From Xestospongia muta (lineage: Eukaryota; Porifera; Demospongiae; Haplosclerida; Petrosiidae): 64,000 bases of DNA. The position numbers and the translations under genes are program-made. The stretch lies in contig OY848926.1 of NCBI GenBank assembly GCA_963693285.1, positions 1,059,001 through 1,123,000 on the forward strand, in the 5' to 3' direction. Below, one piece after another: positions 23,601 through 41,672 of this stretch. The notes under the pieces were generated by a model. That model saw only the letters and a list, made by a program, of their open reading frames with translations, did not search any database and was not told the DNA's origin. Numbering within the stretch: position 1 is the first letter of the stretch; every line of letters begins with the position of its first letter.

Positions 23601-26600
23601 AGATGTTTATTTCATTTTCATTAGGTTGTACTACTGGTGTTGTTCGACTGGCAGGTAGTAGCAATGCATATGAAGGAAGAGTAGAAATATGTGTTAACAA
23701 TACATGGGGTACTGTATGTGATGATGATTTTGAACGTAGTGAAGCTAGAGTTGTATGTCGTCAACTAGGATATTCATCAGGTAATGTCTACCAATAAAAT
23801 GACTTATTTAATTTATGATTTTTATTCATCAGGTTACGCAAGTTTTTTCCCTAATGCTTTTTATGGACATGGGCCTGGTCCAATATGGCTGGATGATCTT
23901 CATTGCTCTGGGTATGAGTTGACATTAGTACAATGTTCCCATAGTCAGTTTGCTAGGCATAATTGTGATCATAATGATGATGTGAGTGTGAGATGTTCTG
24001 GAAGTAAAACAGGTTCGTTGTTTAAATTGAAGATATTTTCTGATTTATTTTGATGTCCTTATACAGGACGTTGTACTAATGGTGATGTTCGTCTAGCTGG
24101 TGGTTCTAATAGTACATCTGGTCGTGTAGAAGTGTGTGATAATAATCAGTGGGGTACAGTATGTGATGATTACTGGGATAATAATGATGCTAAAGTTGTA
24201 TGTAGAATGTTGAACTATCCTAGTTATGGTAAGTATATATACTCCATATATTATGTAATTGTACTTTACTTCAGGAGCTATTGCTAGAGGTAATGCTTAC
24301 TTTGGTCAGGGAAGTGAGTTAATATTATTAGATGATGTTCAATGTACTGGTAATGAAACATCCATCTTCTCTTGTACTCATAACAGTATTGGGTCACATA
24401 GATGTGATCATAGTGAGGATGCTGGAGTTGTTTGTTTTGAAGGTGAATATATTAATAGTGTTTTAGTATTTTTTAGTTGTTAATGATTATATATGAATTG
24501 ATAACTTCATTATGAGCCTTTGATATGCATGTAATTCTATTATTGTTTCTATATACAGAATCAGCATGTTATAGACTTTATATGCTACATAACTTGAGAT
24601 TTTGTGTCTTCACTTTATATAATATATGTGTTATATACACTGCTACATAAAGTAATATAAAAACAAGATTTACACCCAAAAGATGCTGATAATTCAGTTT
24701 AAATATTTTATAGTTTTAGTGAGATAAATATATCTACTTGTTCAGATAGCAATTAGTCATGACTAATGTTGCCATGTTTATGGTAGATGAAATGGTCACT
24801 ATATACATCAATGATAGATAGTTATATAAAACAGTAGCTAATGGATTTTTAGTATGTATGTATGTGTTTGATTTTAACTCAACTAATTATTATTTCAGCC
24901 TTTATATGTGCATGTAAAGATATTTATTTTATTTTCATTAGGTTGTACTACTGGTGTTGTTAGACTGTTAGATAGTTTCCATACAAATCTAGGAATAGTA
25001 GAAATATGTGTTAACAATACATGGGGTACTGTATGTGATGATACTTTTGACAGATATGGTGTTAGAGTTATATGTCGTCAACTAGGATATTCAACAGGTA
25101 ATATCTACCAATAAAATGAGCTTAATTAATTAATTTAGTTTTTCTTCATCAGGTTACATATATTATGGCGGTGTCTATTATGGACAAGGGACTGGTCCAA
25201 TATGGCTGGATGATTTTAGTTGCTCTGGGTCTGAGTTGACATTACTACAATGTTCTCATAATGGGTTAGGTAGTCATGATTGTGCTCATGATAAAGATGT
25301 GAGCGTGGCATGTTATGGAAATAAAACAGGTTCATTGTTTAAATTGAAGATATTTTTTGATTTATTTTGATGTCCTAATACAGGAAGTTGTACTAATGGT
25401 GATGTTCGTCTAGTTGGTGGTTCTAATAGTACATCTGGTCGTGTAGAAGCGTGTGCTAATAATCAGTGGGGCACAGTATGTCATGATCACTGGGATAATA
25501 ATGATGCTAAAGTTGTGTGTAGAATGTTGAACTATTCTAGTTCTGGTAAGTATATATACTCCATATATTATGTAATTGTATTTTACTTCAAAAGCTATTG
25601 CAAGAAATAATGCTTACTTTGGTCAGGGAAGTGGCTCAATATTATTGGATGATGTTCACTGTACTGGTAATGAAGCATCCATCTTCTCTTGTATTCATAA
25701 CACTATTTGGTCACATGATTGTGATCATAGTGAGGATGCTGGAGTTGTTTGTCTTGGAGGTGAATATATTAATAGTTTTTTTAGTATTTGTTAGTCGTTA
25801 ATGATTATATATGAATTGATAACTTTATTATGAGCCTCTGATATGCATGTAATTCTATTATTGTTTCTATATACAGAATCAGCATGTTACAGACTTTATA
25901 TGCTACATAACTTGAGAGTTTGTGTCTTCACTTTATATAATATATATGTTATATACACTGCTACATAAAGTAAATATAATAACAAGATTTACATCCAAAA
26001 GATGCTGTTAATTCAGTTTAAATATTTTATAGTTTTAGTGAGATAAATATATTTACTTGTTCAGATAGCAATTAGTTATGACTAATGTTGCCATGTTTAT
26101 GGTAGATGAAATGGTCACTATATACATCAATGATAGAGAGTTATATAAAACAGTAGCTAATGGATTTTTAGTATGCTGGAGTCGTTTGTTTTAAAAGTGA
26201 ATATATTAATTAATACTTTATAACATGTATTTATTAGTTGTTAATGATTATAATAAACTAAATTTATGTTATAGAATACACAGAAAGTTGTACTAATGGT
26301 GATGTTCATCTAGTTGGTGGTTTTAATAGTACATCTGGTCGTGTAGAAGTGTGTGCTAATAATCAGTGGGGTACAGTATGTGATGATCACTGGGATAATA
26401 ATGATGCTAAAGTTATATGTAGAATGTTGAACTATTCTAGTTCCAGTAAGTATATATATTCCATATATTATGTAATTGTACTTTACTTCAGGAGCTATTG
26501 CTAGAGGTAGAGCTTACTTTGGTCAGGGAAATAAGTCAATATTATTAGATGATGTTGAATGCACTGGTAATGAATTGTCCATCTTCTCTTGTACTCATAT

Positions 26601-29600
26601 GAGTATTGGGTCACACGATTGCGATCATACTGAGGATGCTGGAGTTGATTGTTTTGGAGGTGAATATATTAATAACTTTTAATGTTTATTAGTCGTTAAT
26701 GATTATATATGAATAAAAATTTTATTATGAGCAATCTAAAGATTTCATTATTTTTAGTGAGATAAAAATGTCTACTAGTTTAAATAGCAATTAGTCATGA
26801 CTATTGGTGCCACGTTTATGGTAGATGAAATGTTCACTATATACATCAATGATAGAGAGTTATATAAAACAGTAGATAATGGATTTTTAGTATGTATTTA
26901 TGTGTTTGATTTTAACTCAACTAATTTATATTTCAAACTTTTTATGTGCATGTAAAGATGTTTATTTCATTTCCATTAGTTTGTGCTACTGGTGTTGTTA
27001 GACTGGCAGGTGATGGCTTAACATATGAAGGAAAAATAGAAATATGTGTTAACAATACATGGGGTACTGTATGTGTGTATGGTTTTGACAGTAGTGATGC
27101 CAGAGTTGTATGTCGTCAACTAGGATATTCATCAAGTAATGTCTACCAATGAATGACTTATTTAATTTATGAATTTTATTCATCAGCTTACATGTATTTC
27201 ATTGGTGATTACCAAGGACAAGGGACTGGTCCAATATGGCTGGATAATCTTATTTGCTCTGGGTCTGAGTTGACCTTGCTACATTGTTCTCATAATGGGT
27301 TAGGTATTCATAAATGTAGTCATAATGAAGATGTAATTGTGAGATGTTCTGGAAGTAAAATAGGTTCATTGTTTAAATTGAAAATATTTTCTGATTTATT
27401 TTGATGTCCTTGTACAGGAAGTTGTACTAATGGTGATGTTCGTCTAGCTGGTGGTTCTAATAGTACATCTGGTCGTGTAGAAGTGTGTGCTAATAATCAG
27501 TGGGGTACAGTATGTGATAATCGCTGGGATAATAATGATGCTAAAGTTGTATGTAGAATGTTGAACTATCCTAGTTCTGGTAAGTATATATACTCCATAT
27601 ATTATGTAATTGTACTTTACTTCAGGAGCTATTGCTAGAGGTAGTGCTTACTTTGGTCAAGGAAGTGAGTCAATATTATTAGATTATGTTCACTGTACTG
27701 GTAATGAAGCATCCATCTTCTCTTGTACTCATAACAATATTGGGTCACATAGATGTGATCATAGTGAGGATGCTGGAGTTGTTTGTCTTGGAGGTGAATA
27801 TATTAATAGTTTTTTAGTATTTATTAGTTGTTAATGATTATATATGAATTGATAACTTTATTATGAGCCTCTGATATGCATGTAATTCTATTAATGTTTC
27901 TATATACAGAATCAGCATGTTACAGACTTTATATGCTACATAACTTGAGAGTTTGTGTCTTCACTTTATATAATATATATGTTATATACACTGCTACATA
28001 AAGTAAATATAAAAACAAGATTTACATCCAAAAGATGCTGTTAATTCAGTTTAAATATTTTATAGTTTTAGTGAGATAAATATATCTACTTGTTTATATA
28101 GCAATTAGTCATGACTAATGTTGCCATGTTTATGGTAGATGAAATGGTCACTATATATATCAATGATACAGAGTTATATAAAACAGTAGCTAAAGGATTT
28201 TTAGCATGCTGGAGTTGTTTGTCTCAAAAGTGAATATATTAATTATTACCTTATAACATATATTTATTAGTTGTTAATGATTATAATAAAATAAATTTAT
28301 GTTATAGAATACACAAGAAGTTGTACTAATGGTGATGTCTATCCAGTTGATGGTCCTAATGGTACAGCTTTCCGTGTAGAAGTGTGTTCTGATAATCATC
28401 AAAATATTGGGTCACATGATTGTAGTCGTAGTGAGGATGGTGGAGTTGTTTGTTTTGAAGGTGATTTAAGTACATTGTATTTATTATAATAAGTATTTAG
28501 CACAGTCCTAATGTAATTTTGTATTGTTTATTTGAAAATATCAAATTTAAACTAAGTTGACAATGCTGCTGAGTTTGTTTGTTTTTTAAAATTAATATCT
28601 TATTTATTAGTATCTGTATTATTAAGTACATTGTATTTACAAATTTATTCAATTTGTTTTATATTACTTTGAGGAAACAGAGTAGGTCAGGTGTCTTTAA
28701 GGTGAACAATGATATGTTACAACATTAAAGTATAGCAGGTTTTACAGACTTTTATTTACTTCATTTAACAATATATACATGTACATTAATGTGTATATTA
28801 ACAATGTATTTCTAGTTAATTCTTAGTCATCTATTAAATTATGTTAATCTATTTTATCTAGCTAATAGTGCTGAAAATGGTGCAATAATTTTATATCGTA
28901 ATGAGTATACTTCATCATCCTATTACTATGGTATTGTGAGGGTTTATTACAATAATGAATGGGGTAATATCTGTAATAATTACTACTACGATTCTACTGA
29001 AGCTAATGTCATCTGTCATCAGTTAGGATATACTGGAGCCTCTAGTTACTCTAGAGCTGGATTAATGAGGTTAGAACTTAGTAATCTTAGTCAGGTTCTA
29101 AATATCTTTGTCTAGTTATGGCACTGATACTCTATCTACAAAGATCAATTTCATAAACTGTGACAGTAACAATTACCTTACTATCTTTCAGTGTTCTTTC
29201 TCTACTATCTTTGATAATAGTAGATGTAACACTAACTCTTATGATGCTACTGTGTACTGCTGTGAGTATTAATATTTTTCTAACATATATCATTTTTGCA
29301 CAGATACCACTAAAATCTGGAACAGTAATCCTTTCAATGGTATGATACGTCTTCAAGGAGGTAATTATTCCAATCAAGGACGTGTGGAGGTCTACTGTAA
29401 TGGACAATGGGGAACAATATGTGATGATAGATTTGGTTCTACTGATGCTCAAACTATCTGTAAACAACTGGGATATAGCTATTACTATAGATATGATCAT
29501 CTCAATATGTGAGTAATACAATAATAATTTCTTCCTTACTAACATAGTCATTTGACATATCAAGGAAGTACCTATATTTGATTAACTATACATAAATGTT

Positions 29601-30554
29601 ATCTATATCATAATACAGATCTGGTAATTCTAGTCAACCAATTTGGAATACATACATGTCTAGTACTTCCTCTGACACATGTTATGGTACTAGTAACTCT
29701 TGTCCATTAACTTCATTAACTAATTGTTCTCACAATGAAGATATCACTGTACAATGTAGTAAGTGATGATAATACAATCATAGCATCACATGTGGTCATC
29801 ATATTATTATCTTGAGTGAGTCATGTTTGTTCTTACTTCTCTAGAAGTATTTACTCTCAATAATAATACATTAAATTAATTAATTCTGTGACACTCTCAG
29901 TCTTTTTTCTATTCCTATAGCTTATATCAATTCATTTTTTAGAAATGATAACATAAATACTACTTGTTCTGGACTAATTTGTGAGTAATATATATCATGG
30001 TGCATTCAGTTACAATTAAATTAAACTTTGTTTTATAAATTATATTATTTTTAACTGTATTAACTTATATTTTCCCATATAGCTTCTTCATCATCAGGTG
30101 AGATTTCATCATCAGGTGAGAGTAAGTAGTATGTTTTTCCTAACACTCCATACACTCTACAGTTGCTGTTCCTGCTATTGGAAATAGTCTTGGTGGTATA
30201 TTCCTTATTATCATCATAGTTGCAATCTTCTTTGTTATCTATTGGTACAAACGTAAATGTGCTAAATTACGCAAAAGGAGAAGACCACATACAACAGATA
30301 GAGCTCAAGATAATGAGATAGAGTTAAATACTATGGTATGTAATCCTTGTACATTAAGCACAACCTCAAATACCGATACTATACAATCTACATCAACATC
30401 TCGTCAAAACACTTTACCAAGTATCACTGTAAACACAACACCTCATTGTACTGGTAGTACTTTACCAAATGTTAATGATGACATAGTTTATGAGGTTGTG
30501 AAGTTTGGAGGAGATACACCTAAACATTCTGACCTTAATGATCATACTGATTAA
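20608..30554 (+). CDS. SRCR receptor, gene A copy 2 (27 exons, about 1466 aa)
   Basis: Same plan as copy 1. Exons: 20608-20683; 22469-22624, 22678-22848; 22903-23070, 23128-23295; 23625-23780, 23833-24012; 24067-24228, 24275-24442; 24942-25097, 25153-25329; 25384-25545, 25595-25759; 26284-26445, 26492-26659; 26980-27135, 27187-27363; 27418-27579, 27626-27793; 28308-28460; 28862-29069, 29116-29261; 29304-29508, 29619-29758; 29921-29980; 30083-30121; 30163-30554. No internal stop was seen. It differs from copy 1 mainly in domains 1, 3, 5 and 8; for example domain 3 reads [16 protein letters not shown] where copy 1 has [16 protein letters not shown]. The donor of domain 8 first half is AA|GTAATG instead of AG|GTAATA. 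The tail keeps the ITIM-like IVYEVV (tyrosine codon 30489-30491). Confidence 0.85.
21426..22018. mobile_element. hAT-like non-autonomous element, copy 2
   Basis: Orthologous to 1427-2023, with the same TAGGGATG-type inverted ends, and no open reading frame. Confidence 0.4.
21765..21888. repeat. GAACT-rich degenerate minisatellite, copy 2
   Basis: Same repeat as at 1769-1896, with small unit differences. Confidence 0.6.
28308..28460 (+). other. Truncated single-exon SRCR domain (domain 10), copy 2
   Basis: Open in frame like copies 1 and 3, with a substitution cluster ([20 protein letters not shown] against [20 protein letters not shown]). Length is 153 bp in all three. Confidence 0.65.
30163..30554 (+). 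other. Transmembrane and cytoplasmic-tail exon of gene A copy 2
   Basis: Same length (392 bp) and helix as copy 1. The stop-transfer segment is KLRKRRRP where copy 1 has [14 protein letters not shown] is intact. Confidence 0.8.
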
Positions 30555-31592
30555 ATCAGTATCAATTTTTGGGGTTTTATTTTTTGTGAAAGTTCATTTG
30601 TCTTGTTTGTATACTTTAATTTACTCACTGTTGTTACTATAAAATAGAAGGTAATTTACTTGGAACTTCTTTTGTTTTTCATAACTGTGTGGATAGAGAC
30701 TATTTACCATTTTATCTTGTGATATTTTGGGATTTTATTTTTGTGAAAGTACATTGTCCTGTTTTTTTTCTTTTGATTTGTTAGTTACCATGTATGTATA
30801 TATTAAAGAAGACAATTTTGCTAAAAACTTATTTTTAATTCAAAGTTTAGAAACTATAGCTTAGTACTGTTGGTGATCTTTATGATATATACTTTTTTAC
30901 AGTTTATTTCCAATGCATATTACATTGACTGTTTTGAAGTCAACAATTTAGGGATAGACACAATATGAATTATACATGTTATCACTTACTAACAGACTAA
31001 ATCTAGAACAAAATCTGAAGTCTTAACTTATAATTAAGAAGACTAGCATTATCAGGTCCTCTTCTCGAGTAGTGGGGTAATTCCAAATAACTTCATGATC
31101 AATTGGATGACCTCTGTTGTGGCAGTAGTAGCTACCTCACTATTGATCTTTCAGTGATACATATATATTATATATATACTAACACTATTATAATGCTACA
31201 GTGTACTGCTGTGAGAGTATCAATATTTACTTAATGCTTGTTATGTTTTTTACTAGTATCTGGTGCAACCCTCCCAGCTCATGAATTATAATCCTGTTGT
31301 GTGAGTATCTAGACAGCAATCATTTAATGTATGTAGGTGATAGAAAAGCTTCTTCTTTCTTTTTTTTAAAGAAATGTATATGTAATGATGCTCAATAGCA
31401 ATATAAAGAATATTAGGTAAATAAAAATACAATATTATAATCATTAGGTACTGTATTTGTGGTAGGTGATTTAAATGATGTTATATGTTACGTGAATTAG
31501 TGATTTAGTTTTTTAACTACAAGAAAGTTGTAATCTTTTACACAGGAAAGGCGGGAGTCCTACAGTGAGGAAACATTAGGAAGAAAAACGTA
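30555..31592 (+). other. 3' flank of gene A copy 2 with SRCR exon relic
   Basis: T-rich flank with ATTAAA at 30802-30807, then the same decayed SRCR second-half relic as copy 1 at about 31107-31215. Nothing intact was found. Confidence 0.5.
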
Positions 31593-32399
31593 CTAGTGTC
31601 ATAGTCTGAGACCCACCCCTTCGCATACATGGAAGGGTCTGGCGTACCATGCATATAACAGTTGTCGCCTTTCACAGCATTCCTGGGGAAACGGCGATTT
31701 ACATTATTCGTTGCAATAATAATTATTAATTATTCATTGGGTTTGACACGTGAGAGAAGGAATATAAGTACAGACAGACATATCTATGAACGTGTGTGTG
31801 GGCTGTAGCGTAGATACAGACATCCTAAAAGAAAAGAAAAATAGGAGAATCCTGAAGGATAGTTTCCTGACATCATGGAAGGAACTTATCAACACAGCTA
31901 CAGTACTACCAGCAGATGAAATTTTGAAAAAAACATACATATCTCTGTAGAAGCTATTCTAATTTTGAGCAATATCACAACGTAAAGCAAAAGCTTCTCA
32001 AAAATATTTCAGCATTTATGAAACACACTGGTCCAAGTGATACTTCTAGTTCAGTAAAAAGAACCTTGCCTGCCTCTGATTTCATCAAAAATGTCAGGAA
32101 GAGCAGCGTAGATCAAACATTTACCATATCCAGTTGGCAGACATATGAAGACATCATTACCACTAACAAATTCCTTTAGGACCATTAGTTGCTCTTCTTT
32201 AATATCATAACCAACTTTAGTGAAGACTTGCTTAATTACATCTATTTCAGCCATTTTCTACTTTATAACTGACCACATATCATTTAATAACTAACCTCAA
32301 CTCAAAATAATTAAATTCCTACGCGACAACTGTTATATGCATGGTACGCCAGAGCCTTCCACGTATGCTTAGGGGCGGGTCTCCAGACTACTAGTGTCA
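31593..32399. mobile_element. TIR transposon with target duplication, copy 2
   Basis: The element proper is 31602-32390 (789 bp). Its ends are long inverted repeats, 31602-31668 and 32323-32390, matching apart from a few substitutions and one indel, with terminal TAGTCTG...CAGACTA. It is flanked by the 9-bp direct repeat CTAGTGTCA at 31593-31601 and 32391-32399. Copy 1 has the uninterrupted site with a single CTAGTGTCA at 11487-11495, so this is an insertion. A 9-bp duplication with long inverted repeats suggests a Mutator-like family. No transposase was recognised; the + strand at about 31795-31950 has an unassigned open stretch. Confidence 0.85.
32051..32254 (-). pseudogene. RecQ-like helicase N-terminal fragment inside transposon
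   Basis: The 67-residue frame begins MAEIDVIKQVFTKVGYDIKE and contains FVSGNDVFICLPTGYGK, the segment leading into helicase motif I of RecQ-type DNA helicases. The residue after the Walker A lysine is Cys here; the copy 3 remnant has the usual Ser (GYGKSL). It stops soon after motif I, so none of the later helicase motifs is present. It is most likely a captured or residual gene fragment. Confidence 0.7.
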
Positions 32400-32539
32400 A
32401 GGGAAGCATTGATACAAGAAAACGGGATTTTGATATTAAGAGGATGTAAGGAGAGGCTAGAGATGGTGAAAAAGACTAGGTTGAAAGTGGAGAGAATAAA
32501 TAAGATGCTATAAAGAAACTGTTAGAGAAGAACAAGTTT

Positions 32540-32593
32540 AGAAATTCTTCTGATGTACAAGTTGGTGTTAATAATCCAGCTTATGAATTTTAA
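32540..32593 (+). pseudogene. Orphan tail relic ending NPAYEF, copy 2
   Basis: Reads NSSDVQVGVNNPAYEF then TAA. It is closer to the gene B tail (FDVQVGVNNPAYE) than the copy 1 relic is, which supports origin from a gene B-like last exon. Confidence 0.5.
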
Positions 32594-32829
32594 ATACTGA
32601 ACATAGAGGTATGATAATATGGAGGGACCTTACACTGTAAGACAATATTTTATGTTATACAGGTTGCTAGTAAAGTAAATATCATTTTAATTTAATAAAT
32701 AGTCAATCTGATAGTACATTAGGAATGTTTAGTCAATGTGTTAGTACATTAAGATTGAAATCAGAACTTTACATGTAACCTGTATAACCATATATTGGTT
32801 AAATCAACCAATCAGTTTTTATAGTGATA

Positions 32830-33202
32830 AGGATGAAAAGACACTGTGCTCCTCCAAGTTATACTGACTTCTTTAAAACATGATCAATACATTATTCAGG
32901 AAAAGATCTTAAGATTTCCACCATCCTACAATGAATGTTATAATAGACATGGAGCACCAACTGCAGTACCTTCAAACAAAAGCAGACAGCCCAATCTATC
33001 GACTACACTGACTTCCTTTGCAGCTCTCACTAGTAATAATGCTGTTGTGCAGACATTTAGACAGCAATTATCTAATGTAGACAATTGTGAAGGTTCTTCT
33101 GATGTACATCACTGTGTTAATAATCCAACATATGAAATGTCAGGTGTTGGGGTTAACATCTTGTTAACTTTTATACTTCTGGGTTCGGTTAGTTATTATT
33201 AG
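32830..33202 (+). pseudogene. Orphan cytoplasmic tails with PPSY and NPTY motifs, copy 2
   Basis: Nearly identical to 11930-12301: a first tail end at PPSYTDFFKT and stop, then an open second tail through NNPTYE. It is cut at the same point as copy 1 and fused to the remains of the gene C signal exon. Confidence 0.55.
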
Positions 33203-33214
33203 ACATAAGACTAC

Positions 33215-35029
33215 TGTAACTTCTTTCTTCTTGTAATTCTTTTGACTTATTCCATTTACTCTACATATGGTAAGTATATATATAATTATAAATCATTCCA
33301 CGTGATTACCTTACAATTGCTGCCTCGGTAGTGTCAGCTAGTAGTGACTTATTTGATCTTTATGTATAAAATGTAGTCATATATAAGTTTCAAGCTTTGT
33401 GTTGATAATACCATTTTACTATTCTGCAAGTTATATAGGCATTTTCCTAGTGTACATGAAAATACAGTTAGTATTCTTACTGTTCAGGTTAGCTCCAGAC
33501 TGTTGATATGATAAATTACTTTATCATTATTAATTTCTAATTCCCTCCCAATACATAATAAAAATAATAATAATAGATAAAATCTTTGAAATTAATAAGT
33601 TGAATTTAATAACACAGGAGAATGAATAGAAAGCAGAAACTGGCAAGTCCCTGAGCTCACTCATGCTCACCTCAATAAATTTTATGATTGTGTTTTGTAT
33701 AAGTCTTATTAATGAATTTGTTCTGAAGAGCAATATTTATTACAGTTATGCAATTAATAGAAACAGACATATTCAGACGACACTTATAAAGCATATTCAA
33801 TTCAGTTACAATGTACATCAACTTTGTTCAAACACAATGCAGCTACTTGTTTGGAATTAAGAGAGTTAGTTGATTCAGACAGTAAATGACAGATATATAA
33901 CTAGCTATACACTTTATATAGTGAAGCAAGGTGTATTATCAGTATATTCTGTTGTATGTAGGTCTTGTAACTCTTCTCAACATATTAGGATGAGCAACTT
34001 AGCTTGTAGTAATAGTTTCTCCTGTTTGGGTTCATGTCTAAGTTGTCCTACTAATCCTTATGATTTATGTAGCCATTCCGAAGATGTTACTCTCCAATGT
34101 AGTAAGTTTGTGACATTGTCTTGTATAATTGCTAGCATTTTATTAATTATACATTGTCAGTGATATCCTATTAACAATACAATTCACCATGTGAAGCAAG
34201 TGTCAATTTTACTTTTATGAAGAAACATCTCATGTTCAACTAATTGTCACCTTTCTATTATTTCACATTGTATAGGCAATTCTATGACTTTATCAGCTGT
34301 ATCAACATTAAAGAACACTTGTCGCAGAAATGATTCTATTATTGTATCTACATCTGTATTTGTATCTCTTTCTCCATCTTCGTCTCCTCCTGTGTCTCAT
34401 CGTCCCTTTTCTTGTGAGTTATAACATCATTATATGAACTGAATGGGTTAAATTAACCTATCCACTTTTTGCATTATTAATAATACAAATAGTTAACAAA
34501 AGAATAAATCATTTATTATAATATAGAAGTTGTAATTTTTTATTTCACTGATAAATATTATATCACAGTGGTTATAGTTTATTTTATTTTTAGTATCACA
34601 TCATTCAAGTATTAGCTTAAATGTATTAGTTATCGGTGGTATAGTTACTATTAGTGTTGCTGCAATTATTGTGGCATTGATATGTTCCATAACTGTTATC
34701 ATCATTAAATATCGGAAGAGGCACAGTGGTTTTTTATACAATAACCAACAAGTTGAACTAGATACAATAAAAGTCCCATTCCCTGATACCACAATGTCAC
34801 AAATACAAGATCCATGTCCCCGTTATGCTGAAATAAATCGTTGAGGTAAGCATCTTGATTCCAACACTAGAATATAATTGATTCTATTTATGATAATCTT
34901 ATATTTGAGTCTTCTACTACTGGAGTATCGTGTTCTATTCTGTCAAATGTAGATAATCAGGAAGTGTCTCATGATTTACCAGTTGGAGTTAGGAATCCAT
35001 CCTATGGCAATGTAGCTCAAGGCAACGAA
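33215..35029 (+). pseudogene. Gene C copy 2, fused by deletion to gene B
   Basis: Headless signal exon (to 33269), SRCR second half (33962-34101), Ser/Thr stalk (34276-34413) and membrane exon (34594-34844, TGA) as in copy 1. The SRCR exon has HIRM where copy 1 has HIWM, losing a conserved tryptophan position. The tail beyond the stop (SIYDNL, NPSYGN) runs to about 35029 and then jumps straight into the gene B intron repeat. Confidence 0.55.
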
Positions 35030-35222
35030 ATTTGATTACATTTTCTGATTACATTTTCTGATTACATTCCTATCTATATGCAGTTTCCAATCCTATCCTT
35101 ATGTACAAATTTCATTCCTAACTTAATGTACAAATCTCACTCCTATTCCTATGTACAACATCCATTCCTATTCCTATATACTTATATATTACATAGTTGT
35201 ACTTTATTAATTTATACTTCAG

Positions 35223-41332
<6,110 letters not shown>

Positions 41333-41672
41333 AAAGCACCATTACATCAGATTTTTTATTCATTGGTGGTATATTACTAAATTTAATTCTCATATTTCTG
41401 TTTTTGTTTTTGAGTTAGTTAATTATAACATTTCTAATTTTGATTATATTTTTAGTAAGCTGAACAGTTTTATGTTATGTAATTAAACGTTCTGAGTAGG
41501 AAAATAGCTGTCTTACGAAATTGTACTAAAAATAATCATTATGTAATTGCTATATATAGTAACAAAATGCGTATATAGCTACTTGCAGAGCAATATATAC
41601 ACTAGATCTTTGATGCCAAGAAGCATGTTTTGTGTCTTCGTAAACATTTAAAAAGAAGTGGTTACTTACAAG

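Noticed and set aside
31795..31950. Transposase in the left part of the TIR element
   Set aside because: A short open stretch with many Lys and Leu residues is present, but no catalytic motif could be recognised.
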